From Aurantiochytrium sp. KH105 (lineage: Eukaryota > Sar > Bigyra > Thraustochytrida > Thraustochytriidae), in NCBI GenBank assembly GCA_003116975.1, contig BGKB01000033.1:248001-312000 (forward strand): DNA of 64,000 nucleotides, given 5' to 3'. Positions 36,928 through 47,300 of this stretch are shown here, piece after piece; positions within the stretch are counted from its first letter, which is position 1; each line of letters begins with the position of its first letter. Under the pieces are notes generated by a model that did no database searches, was not told where the DNA came from, and saw only the letters and a list, made by a program, of their open reading frames with translations. The position numbers and the translations under genes were made by a program.

Positions 36928-38150
36928 TGGCAAGCTTCGATTGCACAGAGGCCAGCTGGAGCGATGGCCTCGATGGGCAGATTGTTCAAGGCGTCAGTTT
37001 GGCGCTGTGCGTTGCCTATACCCTGGAGCTCGTCATCTCGCTAAGTGCGGCATGGCGATTTCTCTTGGAACGATTCCATGAGCGGAGAGCAGTGGTTGCT
37101 GCAAAGGGACAAGCTTATCAACCTGACAACGCACCAATGAAGAATCAAAACAGGCGCTCAAGCGATGCAGCATCAAGTGTTTCAAGTTTACCAGCACACA
37201 AGAAGGAAAAAGGAATAAAGCTTCCGCACAAAATTTTTGGACTTTGTGGTCTTGCGAGTGGCATGCAGGTCATACTCTGGGCAATTTTCGCTGACGCTCG
37301 CCATCACATTGCCGTGTGTGAGCGCAACGTCGTTTTTGCAATTACCCTGACGTACACAATCACAATGGCAACCGCCTTCCACACTGTCGCAGTCTTTTTT
37401 GTCGCGCTGCGACGCATCATCTCGATGCAGGCACGCAGGCGTGTCGGAAGGGAAAAGCAACTTCTCGTTCGCATCATGCTTGCACCTGGGTATGTCGTCA
37501 GTGCATTGATTCCTCTCCTTATTCTGGCAGGGGCCCTTCTCGACATTGTTGTTGTGATGCGCATACTCAACATTGCGCACGCCGTGCAATGTCTTCTTGT
37601 CGTCTTGCTCACGAGAAAAGCATTTCGCCGTGCGGCAGAGACGCTCGAAGGCGCCATCGCTCTGTCTCTAAAGAGTGCGGGCGGCACAGATACCGCACGC
37701 ATCTCAACGCTCCGCAAGCTCCGTCATAAGCTCATCGCGACCGGACACTTTCTGATCGCCTCTACTTTTTCCGTCGCGGTTGCACAGCTGGCGACAGCGT
37801 TTTCAACTGTGCTGCAAACGAGTCCTCATGCAATATTCTGGCTCCTTTTTTGCGTCGGTGCTGCAATTTGCGTGTGGAATCTGCTTTGTTTTGCTGTCTT
37901 TTGGCCATCGCGTGCCAAAGCCAAGCGCTGGCAAGTGCAGCGCTCGTCCCTCGACCAGACTGCTCCCGGGAATGGTAGTGTCGTGCTTTCTACAAAGAGG
38001 GTCAGCGTGGTTGACAGTGTGGTCTACACGCCGTCGCCGAAGAGGCCCAGCATGATCGATAGTCTCGACAGGAAAGGAAGCACCAGCACCGAGACGCCCT
38101 CGGGTGTAAAACCCGAACTTGAGATCTCCAATGACGAAGTGTCGTCCTGA
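36927..38150 (+). CDS. Polytopic membrane protein, 7TM-receptor-like topology
   Basis: The protein has 407 residues from ATG 36927. About seven hydrophobic helices can be picked out: VSLALCVAYTLELVISL, IFGLCGLASGMQVILW, NVVFAITLTYTITMATAF, APGYVVSALIPLLILAGAL, LNIAHAVQCLLVVLL, FLIASTFSVAVAQLATAF and AIFWLLFCVGAAICVWNLL. Lys/Arg-rich loops sit between some of them, and the C-terminal tail is Ser/Thr-rich and hydrophilic. The layout recalls G-protein-coupled receptors, but no family signature is clear enough to name a class. A TTG-initiated longer frame exists upstream; ATG 36927 is preferred. Two RGS genes in the same window make a G-protein setting worth checking, but that link is only contextual. 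Confidence 0.65.
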   Translation: MASFDCTEASWSDGLDGQIVQGVSLALCVAYTLELVISLSAAWRFLLERFHERRAVVAAKGQAYQPDNAPMKNQNRRSSDAASSVSSLPAHKKEKGIKLPHKIFGLCGLASGMQVILWAIFADARHHIAVCERNVVFAITLTYTITMATAFHTVAVFFVALRRIISMQARRRVGREKQLLVRIMLAPGYVVSALIPLLILAGALLDIVVVMRILNIAHAVQCLLVVLLTRKAFRRAAETLEGAIALSLKSAGGTDTARISTLRKLRHKLIATGHFLIASTFSVAVAQLATAFSTVLQTSPHAIFWLLFCVGAAICVWNLLCFAVFWPSRAKAKRWQVQRSSLDQTAPGNGSVVLSTKRVSVVDSVVYTPSPKRPSMIDSLDRKGSTSTETPSGVKPELEISNDEVSS

Positions 38151-39204
38151 TGATAATAGTGACTGTGAGTGCGCGCAAGACAACTTTGAGATGCCATAAC
38201 TCCTAAGTGAAGCGCCGGCACCAAAGTCTTTTCCTGTGGAACAAGCATGCAGACATGGCAAAGGTTGCTGCAGCAGGCAGTGTCTCTTCTGCCCAGAATT
38301 TGACGTTTGAGCTTTTATAGTAGGTTTGCGTTACAGCTGGATGTTCTGCTGCTGAGTACGATTCACTCTTGGTTTCAACCCGGTCCCCTGCCAGCTTGAC
38401 AGACTCTTATGCGACTGCGACTGCGACTGCGACTGCGACTGCGACTGCGAACGAGAACAACTTCGCGAACAACGAACTTCTCGCCCACGATCTACCATTT
38501 GTGCTTTCCTCGGTGCGGGCTTTTCCTCGGCCGCATGCCGCCAGCGCCATTGATGCGCCTCCCGCACCAGCCCGCATCTTGAACGCTCGTGACCATCTCG
38601 GTCATCTCCCGAGCCAACTCTTAGCCCTCCCAGCCCAGCCCAGCCCAGCCCAGCCACCATCCACAGGCCCGCCCAGCCAAGTCTTTCCTGCGCTGTGCGT
38701 GTCATTCCTTCGTCCGCAGTGAAGACCGCAGCCGCCTGGCTGTTCGCAAACGTACAGCCAGTCGCCATGGTTGTTGTTGCGCTGTTGCTGTTGCACTTGC
38801 TCTACTACCGCGCACGTGCACGCGGCGAATTCTCGCAAGCGCCGCCGCGGGGACCCGCAATCTCGGAGCCCGCCTCGGCGCCGCGCCCGCTCGGAGAGTC
38901 TCTCCGCGGCTGCGGCGTCCACCCGTCCGTGCCGCCGGCATTCCCGCATCCGCGCAGCCGGAGCCGGGCGCGAGAGAGGCGCGGGATCGCGAGATCGGGT
39001 ACCGCGAGATCGGGTATCGCGAGACCGCGAGAGAGGCGGTGATAAATCCCAATCTCCATCGCGCAGAGCAGCGCAGCGCAGAGCCGAGGCCGCGCCGCGC
39101 AGCGTAGCGCAGCGCAGCGCCGCGCAGCGCAGGGCGGCGCGGAGAAGGGCCGCGCAGGGCCGCAGAGGGCGCAGCAGACAGCGCGCGCGCGCGAGCCCGC
39201 GGAG
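38151..39204. promoter_or_regulatory. Intergenic region upstream of RAD16-like gene with repeats
   Basis: This spacer contains (GACTGC)n (38411-38450), CCAGC pentamer repeats (about 38632-38656) and a GCAGCGCAGCGC-rich stretch (39060-39140). The frame of the RAD16 gene is not supported upstream of 39205. Confidence 0.5.
38411..38450. repeat. (GACTGC)n hexanucleotide repeat
   Basis: Six or more GACTGC units lie in non-coding DNA between the 7TM-like and RAD16-like genes. Confidence 0.88.
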
Positions 39205-42200
39205 ATGGTGCGGCTCACGGTGGATGGCGACGAGCACTGGGTCGTGGCCACCGACGGCGACCAGACGATCCGCGCCAAGGCCGAGTACAGCAAGAGCAGC
39301 CGCGCCAAGTGCAGGTTCTGCTGCGAGAAGATCCTCAAGGACACCCTGCGCGTCGGGAGGCCCGTCAAGTGGGCCGACTGGATCACGAGCTGGAGGCATC
39401 CCGACTGCTTCTACGTCGAGGATGGCCTCGGGCCCATCGCCGACAGCGAGGCGTTTGGCATGGACAAGCTCAAGGAGGAGGACAAGGCAGCGGCGCGAGT
39501 TGCTCTCGCACGGCTCAAGCCTCCCGTCGTCGACGAATCACTCAACCCTGACAATCCGGACTTTGTCAAGCACACCGTCGCCGCAGGCAAGGCCGACACC
39601 CCGACCCGAATGACCACCAAGCTGCTCCCGTTCCAACAAGAAGGACTCCGTTGGCTGCTTGACCAGGAAGCGAGCGAGGTCGCGGGCGGTCTTCTCTGCG
39701 ACGAAATGGGCATGGGCAAGACCATCCAGACTCTCTCGCTCATTGTTGCAAGCAAATTCGGAGAGCGCGATGCGGATGCTGGCGGCGACAAGGCTCTTCA
39801 CGTGAAACCTGGACCCACTTTGGTCATTGCGCCCAGCAGCGCCATGCTGCAGTGGAAGGACGAAATCGAAAATGTCACTCGCGAAAACACGCTTAGCGTC
39901 CTTGTCTACTACGGCGCGGCGCGCGGCACGCTTACACCTGCGGATCTGCGCAAGCACGACGTCATTCTTACATCGTATCCGATCCTCGAGTACGAGTATC
40001 GCAAGTGCGTCGATCGCTGTAAAGTCGAGTGCAAGTATTGCCAGCGTCGTTTTCTTCCACGCAAGCTCATCGTGCACAATCAGTACTTTTGCGGCCCAAA
40101 CTCGAAGCGCACGGCGAAGCTTGCGCTTCGAGACAAAAAAGAGACAGCCGCGAAGAAACAGCAAGCTATGGACAAGGCCATGGCCACGCTCAACATTATC
40201 AACAAGGGAGCGAATGTCGCAGAGGAAGACACGGGCGAAGCAAACGATGCGGCGGCCTCGAAAAAGACGCGTTCATCCGCACGTAAACATTCTCTGCCCA
40301 CCATGTCGAACATTTATCGTGATCTCATGAAGGAAGCAAAGCGCGAACCCACCGGATTTTACGTGTCCAAAGAAGAAGCGCGCAAACAGGCGGCAGAAGC
40401 CGCAGCCAAGGCTTCCGGTCCTGTTGCGGATGGCGATGGGCCCGCGATCAAAACCGAGGTCCAGGAAACAAATGATTTTGATGAGCCCAATGTGCGAGAG
40501 CGCCGCAATCTGTGGGCCTCAGACGACGGTGCGGCATACTTTTACAAGTGCAAAGCCAAGGTTTGGGCCAGCAACCTCGGCGTCTCTTTTAACTGTCTTC
40601 GTACCCAGCCTGTCGTGCTCGAGGCCGCACAGCGCTCAGGGCTCACGCCGAATTTCCGCGTAAAGTTTCTTAACGGCGCTGGCGCCGCTCAGTTGAGCAT
40701 CGACGGCGGTGAAACCTGGGTCAATTGGCTGGCAGGCCGCTGGATCACCCCCCGAAAAGGTCGGCTCAAGAAGGACGAGCACCAAGATGGATGGCAGTGT
40801 TCCGGCCCCAAAATGGGGGCCCTGGTCTCTCGCGTCTTTGACGGCAAGTCAATTGCCGCAGCTGTCGTTGCACATGCACCTGCCTCTGATGATGCCGGAA
40901 ATGAGAATCCGGCGCTATGGCGTATTGAGCACACTGATGGTGATGAAGAGGACCTCGAGGAATCCGAGCTCTCCGACGCGCAGAAGCTTTTCGCGCAAGA
41001 CTTTGTCGCTTCCTCAGCACCGAAGCAGGCCACAACATCATCCGTACTTTTGGATGCGGTTGCGGCTATGGCATCGGAGACCGAAGTGCCCGGGTCCAGT
41101 AAAGCTCCCAAGCGCGCGTCTGCAACAGCCGCCGCGGCGCAGATTAGCAAGGAAAGCGAAAAGACCAGCAAGGCGACGACCACGAACAAAAGGGCCGTGA
41201 GAAAGACGCGGAGTAAGAAGAAAACCAATGGCGCCGGTGGTGGTGACGACGATGATGACAACGATTCAGATTTCGAGCCCAAAAGCAGCAGCGACGCTCA
41301 GGATGATGACGATGACGATGACATTGACGACGATGTCAATGATGAAGAAGAGGCCGGCAAAAGCACGAGCAAGAGCAAGAGCAAGGCAAACGACGACGAT
41401 CTTGCGTCCAAAATCGTCGATCTTCGACCTTGCTTTAGGCCTGTTGAGTGGGGACCTGGAAGCAAAGAAGCAAAGTTCCTCGCGCTGTTCAAGTCGCATT
41501 TTAAAGCGTCCGTTAAAGGAAAGCAGGCCGCCGCAAAGAAGCGCAAGAGGTCAGCACGTCAGCAACGAGGTAGGACGCGTAGTCGAGGTGAGCCCCCTTC
41601 CAAAGTAGCCAAGGGAACGAAGGCTGCGCCATCCGCGACGGTAAAGAAGGGCAAGTATCTCGAAGAGTCATCGGACGAGTCCGATTTTGAGAGCTCGTCC
41701 GATGAGGAGGACGAGGATGCCGCAGCGACCGCAGCTGGTGCGGATCTTGACATCGACATCAAGGAAGCCAAGTCGCGCTGCGAGGGAGATCTCTTTTGGT
41801 TTGCGGCGCCAGGGGATGTTGTCGACGATGATGGGATCGATATGGGTAGTTCCATTCTCCACTGCATTGGTTGGAATCGGATCGTGCTCGATGAAGCACA
41901 CAAAATCAAGGATCGCGTCAATTCGACGGCCAAGGCCACGCTTGCGCTACGAGGCGCGCCGACGCGAGACTTGCAGGAGCGTTGGCCCGACGGAGGTCCC
42001 TGCTATCGATGGTGTCTTTCCGGCACCCCATTGCAGAACCGGGTTGGCGATCTTTACAGTCTTGTGCGGTTCTTGCGCGTTGAGCCCTATGCGTTCTATA
42101 TGTGCAAAGTGAGCGGATGCGAGTGCCGCTCGCTGCACTGGGCAATGGGCCGAGGCGGTCGTGTATGCGACGGTTGTGGTCACCCTCCCATGCGTCATTT

Positions 42201-43953
42201 TTCGTACTTCAACAAGGTCGTTGTGAACCCTATCAAACGAAATGGATACGTCGGCGAAGGCCGCGTTGCCATGAAGCTTTTGCGCGACGACGTGCTAGGC
42301 AAGCTCATGTTGCGCAGAACCAAGAAAGAGCGTCAGGCCGACATCAAACTGCCTCCTTGTTCTGTCGAAGTTCGCAACCTTAAGTTTACCGAGCATGAGC
42401 GTGACTTTTACGAGAGTGTCTACAAGAATACACGCTCCAAATTTGACACCTACGTTGGCAAGGGCACGGTTCTACACAATTATGCGCACATTTTCGAACT
42501 TCTGTCTCGTCTCCGTCGCGCTGCAGACCATCCTTATCTTGTCGTGCATGGCGCGGGTGACGACCCTTTTGGAACGAGCCAAGCGGCCGGTGACCGTACC
42601 AAGCGAACAGATATTTGTGGTATCTGTCACTTTGATATCGAGACGCTCGAAGAAGTCGCCGTGTCGCAGTGTAAGCACACTTTTCATCGCAACTGCATGG
42701 ACAATTACATTGCCAAATATCAGGGCGAGAACGACGAAGACGACGACGAAGACGATGAAGACGGGTCCGATCCCGTTGCGGAAGACTCTGGCCTTGTTCT
42801 CGGCCATGATGGCGTGACCAAGGAGAAGAAGGCGAAGCGGCGTCCCCCGAAAAAGGGTCGCAAATCGAAGACTTTTAAGTCTAAGTCACCTGCCGCCAAG
42901 GTGAAGAGCGAAACGCCGAACTGCCCGCTTTGCTACGTTCCTTTGAGCATTACGCTGAACCTTAAGGGCGGCACCGAGGGTAATCAGCTTTCAAGTACGG
43001 GTATGGCGGGAAGCGCGATGGAAGTCGGAACGAGCGCCGACGAAGACCTTTGCGTGGTGTGCATGGATCGTCAGCGTGACGCCCTTCTCTTGCCATGCGG
43101 TCACATTTATCTTTGTATGCAGTGCGCACGTGGTCTCGACAACCGCGTTTGCCCGATGTGCCGAACCTCAATCTCACGTATCACGCGCGTGGATCCCAAC
43201 GTTGATGCTCCAATGAAGCAGGCAGTTGTCAAGGAGATCTTGGACAAGGAGCAGCAAGCAGCGGGCGAGGCGACCTCGACACACGGAGTCCCCAAGCGCA
43301 AGATGGCGCCACCGTCTGCAGAGAGCGACAAGATCCTCAAGACGGCGCAAAAGGCGAGCGCCCTCATCGGTCGGCGCAGCATCATGCAGCGCATCAATAC
43401 TCGCAAGTTTTCGTCAAGCACCAAGGTCGAGGCCGTTGTGAATGAGGTGAAAAATATGATGCGCGATGAGCGCAAGGACACCGATGAGTTGAACAAGGCC
43501 ATTGTGTTTTCGCAGTACAATGACATGCTCGATCTCATCCAATGGCGGCTTTCTTCCGCCGGCATTGTTACGGTCAAGCTCGTTGGCGCGCTGTCTATGG
43601 TGGAGAGACGTGCTGTGCTAGAGGCCTTTAAAACGCGTGACGAGGTCCGCGTCATTCTTCTTAGCTTGAAGGCTGGTGGTGAGGGTCTCAATTTGACCGA
43701 AGCCTCGCACGTCTTTCTGTGCGATCCGTGGTGGAATCAAGCCGTGAGCGATCAGGCAATTATGCGTTGCCATCGCATCGGTCAGAAACGGTCCGTTACC
43801 GCGGTTCACTTTGTCATCAAGGATTCCATTGAGGAAAAGATGATGCAACTACAGGAAAAGAAATCTCTCATCTTCGATGGCGCAGTCGACGGCAACACGG
43901 CAGCCATGACCAAGCTGACCGAGGAGGATCTTCGATTTCTCTTCTCGCGCTAA
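39205..43953 (+). CDS. RAD16: RAD16-type SNF2 ATPase with PARP-type zinc finger and two RING fingers
   Basis: The protein has 1,582 residues. Order: a PARP-like zinc finger (~30-75; YSKSSRAKCRFCCEKILKD, then HPDCFY); the SNF2 ATPase start with Walker A GMGKT (~168-175); an extra C2HC-like finger (~276-296; CKYCQRRFLPRKLIVHNQYFC, shown only as CKYC...HNQYFC); a long acidic, charged insertion (~300-870); the DEAH box LDEAHKI (~895); RAD16-specific CRSLHWAMGRG and DTYVGKGTVLHNYAHIFELL; RING 1 (~1138-1246; CGICHFD...CPLC, with an acidic/basic insert); an additional C3HC4 RING 2 (~1282-1320; CVVCMDRQRDALLLPCGH...CPMC); and the helicase C-lobe (FSQYNDMLDLI; GGEGLNLTEA; QAIMRCHRIGQ). RAD16 with RAD7 handles global-genome nucleotide-excision repair and ubiquitin ligation. 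The fungal orthologue lacks the N-terminal PARP finger and RING 2. Confidence 0.88.
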   Translation: MVRLTVDGDEHWVVATDGDQTIRAKAEYSKSSRAKCRFCCEKILKDTLRVGRPVKWADWITSWRHPDCFYVEDGLGPIADSEAFGMDKLKEEDKAAARVALARLKPPVVDESLNPDNPDFVKHTVAAGKADTPTRMTTKLLPFQQEGLRWLLDQEASEVAGGLLCDEMGMGKTIQTLSLIVASKFGERDADAGGDKALHVKPGPTLVIAPSSAMLQWKDEIENVTRENTLSVLVYYGAARGTLTPADLRKHDVILTSYPILEYEYRKCVDRCKVECKYCQRRFLPRKLIVHNQYFCGPNSKRTAKLALRDKKETAAKKQQAMDKAMATLNIINKGANVAEEDTGEANDAAASKKTRSSARKHSLPTMSNIYRDLMKEAKREPTGFYVSKEEARKQAAEAAAKASGPVADGDGPAIKTEVQETNDFDEPNVRERRNLWASDDGAAYFYKCKAKVWASNLGVSFNCLRTQPVVLEAAQRSGLTPNFRVKFLNGAGAAQLSIDGGETWVNWLAGRWITPRKGRLKKDEHQDGWQCSGPKMGALVSRVFDGKSIAAAVVAHAPASDDAGNENPALWRIEHTDGDEEDLEESELSDAQKLFAQDFVASSAPKQATTSSVLLDAVAAMASETEVPGSSKAPKRASATAAAAQISKESEKTSKATTTNKRAVRKTRSKKKTNGAGGGDDDDDNDSDFEPKSSSDAQDDDDDDDIDDDVNDEEEAGKSTSKSKSKANDDDLASKIVDLRPCFRPVEWGPGSKEAKFLALFKSHFKASVKGKQAAAKKRKRSARQQRGRTRSRGEPPSKVAKGTKAAPSATVKKGKYLEESSDESDFESSSDEEDEDAAATAAGADLDIDIKEAKSRCEGDLFWFAAPGDVVDDDGIDMGSSILHCIGWNRIVLDEAHKIKDRVNSTAKATLALRGAPTRDLQERWPDGGPCYRWCLSGTPLQNRVGDLYSLVRFLRVEPYAFYMCKVSGCECRSLHWAMGRGGRVCDGCGHPPMRHFSYFNKVVVNPIKRNGYVGEGRVAMKLLRDDVLGKLMLRRTKKERQADIKLPPCSVEVRNLKFTEHERDFYESVYKNTRSKFDTYVGKGTVLHNYAHIFELLSRLRRAADHPYLVVHGAGDDPFGTSQAAGDRTKRTDICGICHFDIETLEEVAVSQCKHTFHRNCMDNYIAKYQGENDEDDDEDDEDGSDPVAEDSGLVLGHDGVTKEKKAKRRPPKKGRKSKTFKSKSPAAKVKSETPNCPLCYVPLSITLNLKGGTEGNQLSSTGMAGSAMEVGTSADEDLCVVCMDRQRDALLLPCGHIYLCMQCARGLDNRVCPMCRTSISRITRVDPNVDAPMKQAVVKEILDKEQQAAGEATSTHGVPKRKMAPPSAESDKILKTAQKASALIGRRSIMQRINTRKFSSSTKVEAVVNEVKNMMRDERKDTDELNKAIVFSQYNDMLDLIQWRLSSAGIVTVKLVGALSMVERRAVLEAFKTRDEVRVILLSLKAGGEGLNLTEASHVFLCDPWWNQAVSDQAIMRCHRIGQKRSVTAVHFVIKDSIEEKMMQLQEKKSLIFDGAVDGNTAAMTKLTEEDLRFLFSR

Positions 43954-44370
43954 GTATCCGCTGCACGCTCAAGTATAAATTGGTACTCCTATATTCTCTC
44001 TCATGCTGACTTTTTCTACTTTTTTATCCCTGTCTTCTCGTGGCCCAGAGTCTGATCACGAATTCCTTATTTGGACAGACGCACTGCCAGCCGTGCCACG
44101 GCAAGTCTTCTCCCCCCTCTGCCTCTCTTCTTTTTTGATAAATTACTTTATGAATTTGAACTTTGGGAACATTCAACGGACACCTGAACGTTTGGTCGAA
44201 ACAGTCGCCTGGAGAGCGAGCGAGACTAGCAGAGACTCGTCTCTTATCACTCAGTATAGCTTGCTCATCCAGGCTAATCAGTCAGGAATAGAAAACAATC
44301 CATTAGCCATAGCTAGACTTGGCGAGGTCAGTCCTTGAACCGGGCGGCCTCCGTGCCGGCCTTGTCGCGG
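43954..44370. other. Intergenic region between the RAD16-like and IQ-protein genes
   Basis: This carries the RAD16-like 3' end and the promoter of the IQ/EF-hand gene. It is AT-richer, and no gene is supported. Confidence 0.5.
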
Positions 44371-47300
44371 ATGCCGGCTGCGCGCCGGCCACGCGGCGTG
44401 GCACCGCGTGGGGGGCATGCGACTGCTGTAGCCGAGGCTGTCGAGAACAATGCGTCTACAGTCCTCGACAACGAGGAGGGAAAGTCGGCCCACTCGTTCA
44501 CAGCCGCGACGGGCACCGCGATGACAGCGATGAGATCTACGTCGAAATTAGCACAAGAGAAAGGAGCAGATGGTACAACGTCGTCGAGGTCATTTATCAA
44601 GCGAACATCATCAGAGTCTGTAGCGATGTCTGTAGCGATGCCAGAAATGGGAGAGCGTGGCTGGGTTCCCTTGCGATCGCGAAAGAAGCGAACTTCTACG
44701 AAACCACGACAAACACGCGACAGAAGCTCGAAGAAGCGACCGCGCCAAAACCTGCATAGGATTGGCGTCGAACCAGCTGCGCCAGCACCCCCGCTGCTTT
44801 ATTTGCCTCTTGGCTCAGCTGTGCCCATGAAACAAAAGAAGTCAGCGGGAATGCTTTTAGCAGGATCAGACTCTCGCGCAGAGGAAGAGCACCCAAAGGT
44901 CAGACGTGCGCGCATGGAGCGTCTCGAGCAGACCCGCAGGCTCTTACAAGTTCCGCGTACACTGACCACATCCCCTCGCGCTTCGCGTCACCAAACGACA
45001 CAAGGCCGCGAACACCCGCAGCAAACCTGTTCATCGCCTTTGCTACCGGCACACGGCGGGACGCGTGGCCAACGTCTTGAAAACCGCAAGAAACAGGCGA
45101 TTAACGTGGAAAAGCGTCTTCATGATCAGCTCCAAGTCGATGCACGGCGGGCTGTGGAAGGCCTTCCCGCCGACTTTCTCAGTAGCCTGCAGCTTCGATG
45201 CTATGCCCTCGAACGCGGCGCGGACGTGATTTTGCGGATCTTTGACCGTCTCGTGAACGCTCGTACACGGGAGGCAATGGCCATTTGGAAGGCCTTCGAC
45301 GAGGCAGCCAAGGCCCGAGAGCAACACCACAAAATTCTTGCATTCACCCAGCAGCGAGGCTTGCTTCTTTTGCAGGAGATGATGCGACGTGTCCAGCTCG
45401 GAGCGCTTGTGCGAGTCATGGAAAAGTGGAAAGAGTCTGCTCTCGTTCACCCCCGAAAATTGGAAAACCTTGCTGCCGCATTGCAAATACAGCGCTGGGC
45501 ACGCGGGCAAATAGCTGTCTCACACTTTCGTAAGGAACGCGCAGCTCGGAGACATGCGGTTCGAAATGAGGCGGCGCGAAAGATTCAATCGCTTGCTCGC
45601 AGGTGGCTGGCCACACGGCTGACGCAGCGTCTTTTGCGTGCCCGTGCACGAGAGTCTGCGGCGATTCGCATTCAACAGTTCGCCCGCATCATTGTCGCCA
45701 AGGTGATTTTCCGGCAGAGGATCCTTGATGCGGTCGAGGAAAAAAAGCAGCGCGCCGCCGCGACGCAGGTGCAGTGCTTCGTGCGTGGTCACTTTGCGAG
45801 ACGACGCGTCGCTCTGCTTCGCCAGCAACGTCGAGAATTTTTCGCTGCGACAATTATTCAATGTGCAGCACGCTCTTGGATTGCAAGGTTACAAGCAGAA
45901 CGCCGGCGCGCCATCATTGCTGCTGCAGCCGCAGACGCCTCGAGGCTTGCTTTTGAGGCTGCAAGGCGCGAGATCTCTGCAGCCATGATTCAGCGTCTCT
46001 ACCGCACCTACAGGCGGCACGCCATCTTCAACACTGCTGCAGAAGCGATGATGGAGATGACGCTGGCAGCGGAACGGGACATCGCTGCGCGCACAATTCA
46101 GCAATTCGTGCGAGAAATCTCGATTTATCGCATGATGAAGCAGCTGCAAATCAACGTGGAAACAAACATTCTTGAGAGCACCATCCGCATTCAGGCTCAA
46201 GTACGAGCATATTGGGCGCGCCAAGAATTCGCCCGACGTCGCAAAGAGTATCGTGAGCGCAGAATTGCAGCAATTCGCCTGCAAGCATCGAGACGTGGAC
46301 AGGTCGGTCGGAAAGCCGCAGTCGAGCGGCGCCGGTCCTCCATCAATCTTGTGCAGAAGCTTGAGCAAGCACGCTGGACACAATTACGTCAGCGACTTGG
46401 CCGTCGCGTTATCAAAAGGTTTTTGGACCGTCGTCGCTTTGTTCTCCAGCTGAGTTTCGAAGGCTGGAAACGGGCGCTGCAGGTGATGCGTGAGGAGCGA
46501 GAGGAGCAAAAGCTGCTTCAGGCGCTCCGCCAAATGCGCATGGCGCATCTCGCGCGCCTCTTTCGATCGTGGTGTACTTTTGTCGAGGTTCAGAAGCAAC
46601 GTCGAGACCTCATGCGCCGTGCCATCAACCATCTGCGTCTCTGTACATACACGAGGACGTTTACGCAATGGGTCGAAGTGGTTCACGCTTCGCATGCCCA
46701 CAAGCAGAAGCTTGTAAAGGTCTTTCTGGCCTGCGTGGATCTGAACGCACTCAACTCGCGAAGACAAGTCGAGCTGCGAAATCTCGCCGAAGCCTTTGCG
46801 TGGAACACAATGTGCACAATGGCGATGCGTCAGATTCGCGAAGTCGTCTATGTGCGGCGTCTCCAGATGCAGCGAGCAGCGGTCCATTACGAGCGCGAGT
46901 GGGTAAAGCGAACGCCCGGCCGACGCTTCGCACGATGGACCTTGTTTGTAGAGCTTGCCAAGCACAGACGTGATCAACATCGACGTGCTGAACGCCTTCG
47001 AGACGAGCATGCAGTTAAGAAAGCCCGCGCTGCATGGAGAGCTTACATGGTGTACAAGGAACTTCGACGAGCCCAAAACGCCAAGGCTCTCGCGCATCGT
47101 CTGGTAGCCTTGCAGCAGTGGGCCATTCGCTCTTGGAGAGAGAGCGTCCAGGTAGTCAAGCAGGATCGAGCGAACTGGGCTGCAGCCGAAGCGCTGTGCG
47201 ATCGCCATCGTGCAAGACGTGCTTTTTCGGGGGTGCATCTGGGGGTGATGGAGATTTTACGCATGCGTGCAGCCTTTGCGAAAGCAATTGCCCATGATCA

